DNA of 35,747 bases, taken from positions 1 through 35,747 of the forward strand of contig CALKUS010000160.1 of NCBI GenBank assembly GCA_937996755.1. The letters are read 5' to 3'. The position numbers were made by a program, and so were the translations under genes. A model generated the notes under the pieces. The model ran no database searches. It had not been told where the DNA came from and saw only the letters and a list, made by a program, of their open reading frames with translations. Shown in pieces: positions 32,074 to 35,747 of the stretch. Source of the DNA: an uncultured Pseudomonadota bacterium. GTDB taxonomy: Bacteria > Pseudomonadota > Gammaproteobacteria > Xanthomonadales > Ahniellaceae. How positions within the stretch are numbered: the stretch's first letter is position 1; every line of letters starts with the position of its first letter.

Positions 32074-33207
32074 ATGTCCCGCACGCTGCGCGCGCTCGCT
32101 TTCCTGCTGCAGTTCGCCACGATCGGGCTCGCCCTCGCGTTCGTCGCGACGCGGCTGTTCCCCGAGCGCTTCGCCGCGCCGGGGCCGGCGACGGTCGCGA
32201 CCGGCAACGCGCCCACGGTGCAGTCGTACGCCGACGCGGTCGCGCGAATCGCGCCGTCTGTCGTCAACATCTACGCGAACCGCGTCGTGACGGCGCCCGC
32301 GTGGCGCATCTTCAGCGACCCGGTGTTCCAGCGATTCTCGCGCACGCCGTACGGCCCCGCGCGCCGCCGCCTCGAGCAGAGCCTCGGCTCCGGCGTGATC
32401 GTGCGCGCCGACGGCTACGTGCTGACCAACTACCACGTGGTCGCGGGCGCCGAGGACATCTTCCTCGGCCTGCAGGACGGGCGCGTCGCCCCGGCCGCCG
32501 TCGTCGGCGTCGACTCGGAGAGCGACCTCGCCGTGCTGAAGACCGACGGCGCGAACTTCCCCGCGATGGACTTCACGCAGGCGCAGCCGGTGCGCGCGGG
32601 CGACGTCGTGCTGGCGATCGGCAACCCGGTCAACCTCGGGCACACGGTGACCATGGGCATCGTGAGCGCGACGGGCCGCAGCAACCTCAACCTGTCGCGC
32701 TTCGAGGACTTCATCCAGACCGACGCCGCGATCAACGAAGGCAATTCCGGCGGCCCGCTCGTGAATGCGCGCGGCGAGCTGGTCGGCATCAACACGGCCG
32801 CCGCCATCACGCGCGTCGGCCAGGCGCAGGGCATCAGCTTCGCCATTCCCGCGGCCGCCGCGAAACGCGTGCTCGACGAGATCATCGACCACGGCTACGT
32901 CGTCCGCGGATGGATGGGCGCGGAGTACGCCGACGCGGCCGTGTCCGCCGCGCCGACGGCGGCCGCCGGGCCCCGCGGCGTGCAGCTCGTCGCCGTGCTG
33001 CCGGGCGGCCCGGCCGACGCGGCAGGCCTCAAGCCCGGCGACGTGCTGCAGCGCTACGGGGGCGCCGAGATCGAGGACGAGGCGGACCTGCGCAGCCGCG
33101 AGGCGGCGTCGGCGCCGGGCAGCGCGATCGACGTCTCGGGGCAGCGCGGGGGCGTGCCGTTCGCGGTGAAGGTGACGCTCGTGCAGCGGCCGCGGCCGCA
33201 GAACTAG
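32074..33207 (+). CDS. DegS/HtrA-like membrane-anchored serine protease with one PDZ domain
   Basis: A 377-residue periplasmic protease anchored by an N-terminal helix (about 6-27). The trypsin-like domain has H121 (TNYHVV), D151 (ESDLAVL) and S225 (NEGNSGGPL), the full triad. A single PDZ domain spans about 278-370 (VLPGGPADAAGLKPGDVLQRYGG). The single PDZ plus membrane anchor is the DegS layout; DegP and DegQ have two PDZ domains. DegS starts the envelope stress cascade by cutting RseA when outer membrane proteins misfold. Whether this copy does so is inferred, since no rse gene is nearby, so I leave the symbol empty. Convergent with the transglycosylase gene. Confidence 0.93.
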   Translation: MSRTLRALAFLLQFATIGLALAFVATRLFPERFAAPGPATVATGNAPTVQSYADAVARIAPSVVNIYANRVVTAPAWRIFSDPVFQRFSRTPYGPARRRLEQSLGSGVIVRADGYVLTNYHVVAGAEDIFLGLQDGRVAPAAVVGVDSESDLAVLKTDGANFPAMDFTQAQPVRAGDVVLAIGNPVNLGHTVTMGIVSATGRSNLNLSRFEDFIQTDAAINEGNSGGPLVNARGELVGINTAAAITRVGQAQGISFAIPAAAAKRVLDEIIDHGYVVRGWMGAEYADAAVSAAPTAAAGPRGVQLVAVLPGGPADAAGLKPGDVLQRYGGAEIEDEADLRSREAASAPGSAIDVSGQRGGVPFAVKVTLVQRPRPQN

Positions 33208-33215
33208 CGAAAGCG

Positions 33216-33279
33216 GAGAGCGGCCAGCGGCAAGAGCGCGAAAGCGTGGCGGGCATCGCTCTTGCCGCTTCCCGCTCTC
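33216..33279. repeat. Inverted repeat between convergent genes, AGCGGCAA family
   Basis: Arms at 33216-33238 and 33257-33279 are complementary at 21 of 23 positions with an 18-nt loop. They start 8 nt after the protease stop, and the right arm overlaps the transglycosylase stop codon (33278-33280). The words GAGAGCGG and AGCGGCAA link it to the repeat at 108-169. It may act as a two-way transcript end, though it has no T-tract. Confidence 0.72.
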
Positions 33280-34045
33280 AGATGCCCGCCTGGTAGCGCT
33301 TGTGCAGGATGGCCACGCGCTCGACGTAGACCTTCGTCTCGTCGTAGGGCGGCACGCCGTTGTACTTGCGCACCGCGCCCTCGCCCGCGTTGTAGGCGGC
33401 GGCGGCGAGCCTGAGGTCGCCGTTGAAGTCGCGGATGAGTGCGGCGAGGTGCTGCACGCCCGCGTTGATGTTCTCGGCGGCGTCGAACGCGTTCGTGACG
33501 CCGTACATGCCCGCCGTCGCCGGCATCAGCTGCATCAGGCCCTGCGCGCCCTTGCGCGACTGCGCGTCGGGATTGAACGCCGACTCGGCGTGGATCAGCG
33601 CGCGCACGAACGCGGCGTCGACGCCGTAGGTCACGGACGCCGTGTTGATCTCGTTCGTGTATGCCGTGAGATTGAGCTTCGTGCTGTCCCAGCGGACCTT
33701 CGAGTTCGGGTCGCAGGCCGGGCAGTAGATGGAGAGCACGACGTAGTTGTTCGTGCGCGGCTTGCGATCGGTGTAATGCAGCACGCCGGCCGCGTCGCGG
33801 AACTTGTAGATCGACGCATGGTTCGTCGGCGCCGACGGCGGCGCGACGTTGACGCTCGCGGTGCTGGTGGGCGTGGCGGCGGGCGAGCGGTCGGACGGCA
33901 CGTTGGAGAAGTGCGTCACGCCCTTCTTGTCGACCCACTTGAAGACCCCGCCGCCCGCAGACGCGAGCGCCGGCGCGAGCAGCAGTGCGCCCGCGACCAG
34001 CATCCCGGCGATTCGTCCCCCTTCCACCCGCACCTTCTTCACCAT
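33278..34045 (-). CDS. Lytic transglycosylase with two DUF4124-like segments
   Basis: A 255-residue exported protein. A signal peptide (about 1-30, ALASA) is followed by a DUF4124-like segment GGVFKWVDKKGVTHFSNVPSD (31-52), a second one ASIYKFRDAAGVLHYTDRKP (77-96), and a C108-P-A-C111 pair. A Slt-type lysozyme-like domain covers about 135-250, with catalytic E154 in HAESAFNPDAQSRKGAQGLMQLMPATA and AYNAGEGAVRKYNG. It cleaves peptidoglycan glycan strands, making room for envelope structures or recycling. The ATG at 34045 gives the signal peptide directly. The very long upstream frame is antisense to miaB. It diverges from miaB, and its stop overlaps the inverted repeat shared with the protease gene. 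Confidence 0.92.
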   Translation of the reverse strand: MVKKVRVEGGRIAGMLVAGALLLAPALASAGGGVFKWVDKKGVTHFSNVPSDRSPAATPTSTASVNVAPPSAPTNHASIYKFRDAAGVLHYTDRKPRTNNYVVLSIYCPACDPNSKVRWDSTKLNLTAYTNEINTASVTYGVDAAFVRALIHAESAFNPDAQSRKGAQGLMQLMPATAGMYGVTNAFDAAENINAGVQHLAALIRDFNGDLRLAAAAYNAGEGAVRKYNGVPPYDETKVYVERVAILHKRYQAGI

Positions 34046-34156
34046 GCGCTTACAGGAATGCCATCTAAGTTTCTGACTGTAAACAGGAATTCGCAAGTGT
34101 TGAGTGAAAGCAAAGCCGCCCGGAAGTTCCCGGTGGCCGCGACCTGCTCCGCTCAT

Positions 34157-34162
34157 TACACT
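34157..34162 (+). promoter_or_regulatory. Candidate -10 box of miaB
   Basis: TACACT within CATTACACTG, with no clear -35 box. It lies about 70 nt upstream of the GTG at 34232 and downstream of the alternative ATG at 34058. If real, it rules out the longer miaB reading. Confidence 0.35.
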
Positions 34163-34231
34163 GTCGCCCCCTCGCAAAACCTTGATTTCGTTCGCATCGG
34201 CGGCAAGGCGCCGGATCCAGGGACCACGGCT

Positions 34232-35581
34232 GTGCCCGGCAAGCTCTTCATCAAGACCCACGGCTGCCAGATGAACGAGTACGACTCGGCGCGCATGGCC
34301 GACGTGCTGGCGGCGTCGCACGGGCTGGTCCTGACCGAGCGCGAGGACGAGGCGGACGTGATCCTCGTGAACACCTGCTCGATCCGCGAGAAGGCGCAGG
34401 AGAAGGTGTTCTCCCAGCTCGGCAACTGGAAGCACCTGAAGAAGGCCAATCCGCGACTGGTGATCGGCGTCGGCGGTTGCGTCGCGAGCCAGGAAGGCGG
34501 GGCGATCGTCACGCGGGCGCCGTTCGTCGACCTCGTGTTCGGGCCGCAGACGCTGCACCGCCTGCCGCAGATGATCGACGCCGCGCGCGCGCAGGCCGCG
34601 CCGCAGGTCGACATCAGCTTCCCCGAGATCGAGAAGTTCGACCACCTGCCCGAACCGCGCGTCACGGGACCGTCCGCGTTCGTCTCGGTGATGGAAGGCT
34701 GCAGCAAGTTCTGCACGTTCTGCGTCGTGCCGTACACGCGCGGCCCGGAAGTGAGCCGCCCCTTCGACGACGTGATCGCGGAAGTCGCGGGGCTCGCGGC
34801 GCAGGGTGTGCGTGAGGTGAACCTGCTGGGCCAGAACGTGAACGCGTACCGCGGCGCGATGGCCGACGGCGAAGTCGCCGACCTCGCGCTGCTGATCGAA
34901 TACGTCGCGCGCATCCCGGGCATCGGGCGCATCCGCTTCACCACGTCGCATCCGGTCGAATTCACCGACCGCCTGATCGACGCGTACGCGAACGTGCCGC
35001 AGCTCGCCGCCTACCTGCACCTGCCCGTGCAGTCCGGCTCCGACCGCGTGCTCGCGGCGATGAAGCGCGGCCACACGGCGCTCGAATACAAGCAGAAGCT
35101 GCGCAGGCTGCGTGCGGCGCGTCCCGGCATCTCGATCAGCTCCGACTTCATCGTCGGCTTCCCGGGCGAGACCGAACGCGACTTCAGCCAGACGCTCGCG
35201 CTCATCGACGAGGTCGGCTTCGACCAGAGCTTCTCGTTCATGTACTCGCGCCGCCCCGGCACGCCCGCGGCGAACCTCGTGGACGACGTGGACGACGCCA
35301 CGAAGCACGAGCGCCTCGCGCGCCTGCAGGCACGGCTGAACGCGAACTTCGACGCGATCTCGCGCGACATGGTCGGCCGGACGGTCTCCGTCCTCGTCGA
35401 GGGCCCGAGCCGCCGCGGCGGAGCGCAGCTCACCGGCAAGACCGAGAACATGCGTGCGGTGAACTTCGATGGCCCCGCCCGCCTCGTCGGCCGCTTCGTC
35501 GACGTGTTCGTGACCGAGGCGTTGCAGAATTCGCTGCGCGGCCGTGTCGTCGCCGTGGAAGGCGGGCACGTCGCGGCTTGA
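34232..35581 (+). CDS. miaB: tRNA-2-methylthio-N6-dimethylallyladenosine synthase (MiaB)
   Basis: A radical-SAM methylthiotransferase that adds a methylthio group to i6A37 of tRNAs reading UNN codons. The N-terminal UPF0004 domain starts KLFIKTHGCQMNEYDS with cluster cysteines C12, C49 and C83. The radical-SAM cluster is C157-S-K-F-C161-T-F-C164, and a TRAM domain closes the protein (GRTVSVLVEGPSRRGGAQLTGKTENMRAVNF). I choose GTG 34232, which has AGGG 9 nt upstream and gives 449 residues. The ATG at 34058 would add 58 non-homologous residues and leave only 12 nt to the divergent transglycosylase gene. The phoH gene follows 33 nt later, the conserved order. Confidence 0.95.
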   Translation: MPGKLFIKTHGCQMNEYDSARMADVLAASHGLVLTEREDEADVILVNTCSIREKAQEKVFSQLGNWKHLKKANPRLVIGVGGCVASQEGGAIVTRAPFVDLVFGPQTLHRLPQMIDAARAQAAPQVDISFPEIEKFDHLPEPRVTGPSAFVSVMEGCSKFCTFCVVPYTRGPEVSRPFDDVIAEVAGLAAQGVREVNLLGQNVNAYRGAMADGEVADLALLIEYVARIPGIGRIRFTTSHPVEFTDRLIDAYANVPQLAAYLHLPVQSGSDRVLAAMKRGHTALEYKQKLRRLRAARPGISISSDFIVGFPGETERDFSQTLALIDEVGFDQSFSFMYSRRPGTPAANLVDDVDDATKHERLARLQARLNANFDAISRDMVGRTVSVLVEGPSRRGGAQLTGKTENMRAVNFDGPARLVGRFVDVFVTEALQNSLRGRVVAVEGGHVAA

Positions 35582-35614
35582 GTCGCGCGCGCTTCGCCCC
35601 AATCCGGAAAGCCC

Positions 35615-35747
35615 ATGTCCTCTGAACTCAGCAAGCGCGAGCTCGCGCTCGAGCCCGCCGACAACGAACGCCTCGCGAACCTCGCCGGGCCGTTCGACGA
35701 GCACCTGCGCCAGGTCGAGCTCCGGCTCGGGGTGGAGATCGCGAACC
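35615..35747 (+). CDS. phoH: PhoH-like ATPase (YbeZ), 5' part only
   Basis: The first 44 codons of a gene that runs off the window. The product starts MSSELSKRELALEPADN and continues ERLANLAGPFDEHLRQ, then VELRLGVEIAN, matching the N-terminal domain of PhoH/YbeZ. That protein is a P-loop ATPase encoded between miaB and ybeY in gammaproteobacteria and linked to ribosome maturation and RNA metabolism. GGAAAG lies 4 nt before the ATG at 35615. The ATPase motifs are beyond the edge. The position after miaB supports the call strongly. Confidence 0.88.
   Translation, partial: MSSELSKRELALEPADNERLANLAGPFDEHLRQVELRLGVEIAN

Overview
This window reads as chromosomal core DNA of a GC-rich gammaproteobacterium, most likely of the Xanthomonadales/Lysobacterales. 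The evidence is gene order rather than any database match: a fimT-pilV-pilW-pilX-pilY1-pilE minor pilin operon, petABC followed by sspA-sspB, miaB followed by phoH (ybeZ), purE-purK, a Gln-type iron superoxide dismutase diverging from grxD, an Oar-like TonB-dependent receptor, and many short hairpin-forming intergenic repeats of the kind familiar from Xanthomonadaceae. The genus cannot be fixed from sequence alone. I see no insertion sequence, prophage, integrase, CRISPR array or toxin-antitoxin pair.

Layout. 1-4220: a tRNA-Val cut by the window edge, a methyltransferase, uvrB, a FimT/GspH pseudopilin gene and tRNA-Asn with a bidirectional terminator. 4254-11503: the six-gene minor pilin/PilY1 operon on the minus strand, tightly packed with overlapping stops and starts. 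11766-14247: the nucleosidase PpnN behind a protein with two cyclic-nucleotide-binding-like domains and a rhodanese domain. 14505-17669: a TonB-dependent receptor with its own terminator. 17891-20296: grxD, a divergent short-chain dehydrogenase and a MarC membrane protein in one operon, facing sodB. 20704-23542: purEK diverging from a Trm112-like gene and nadC. 23710-27151: a membrane Ser/Thr kinase with an FGE-like C-terminus, followed by a double-FHA membrane protein. 27290-31842: a DUF3301 protein, then sspB, sspA and the cytochrome bc1 genes petC, petB and petA. 32074-35747: a DegS-like protease, a lytic transglycosylase, miaB and the start of phoH.

Functionally the window mixes housekeeping (excision repair, purine and NAD synthesis, tRNA modification, bc1 respiration), type IV pilus tip and priming components, oxidative-stress and iron-sulfur functions, and envelope signalling and quality control. 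The less ordinary parts are the kinase-FGE/FHA pair, the cNMP-rhodanese/PpnN pair, an SDR that has lost catalytic residues, and the intergenic architecture. Each of the six convergent gene pairs has a substantial inverted repeat between its stop codons. Three of these are copies of one composite repeat, and a fourth can pair without mismatch only in the minus-strand transcript. No clearly new multi-gene defence or biosynthetic system is visible.
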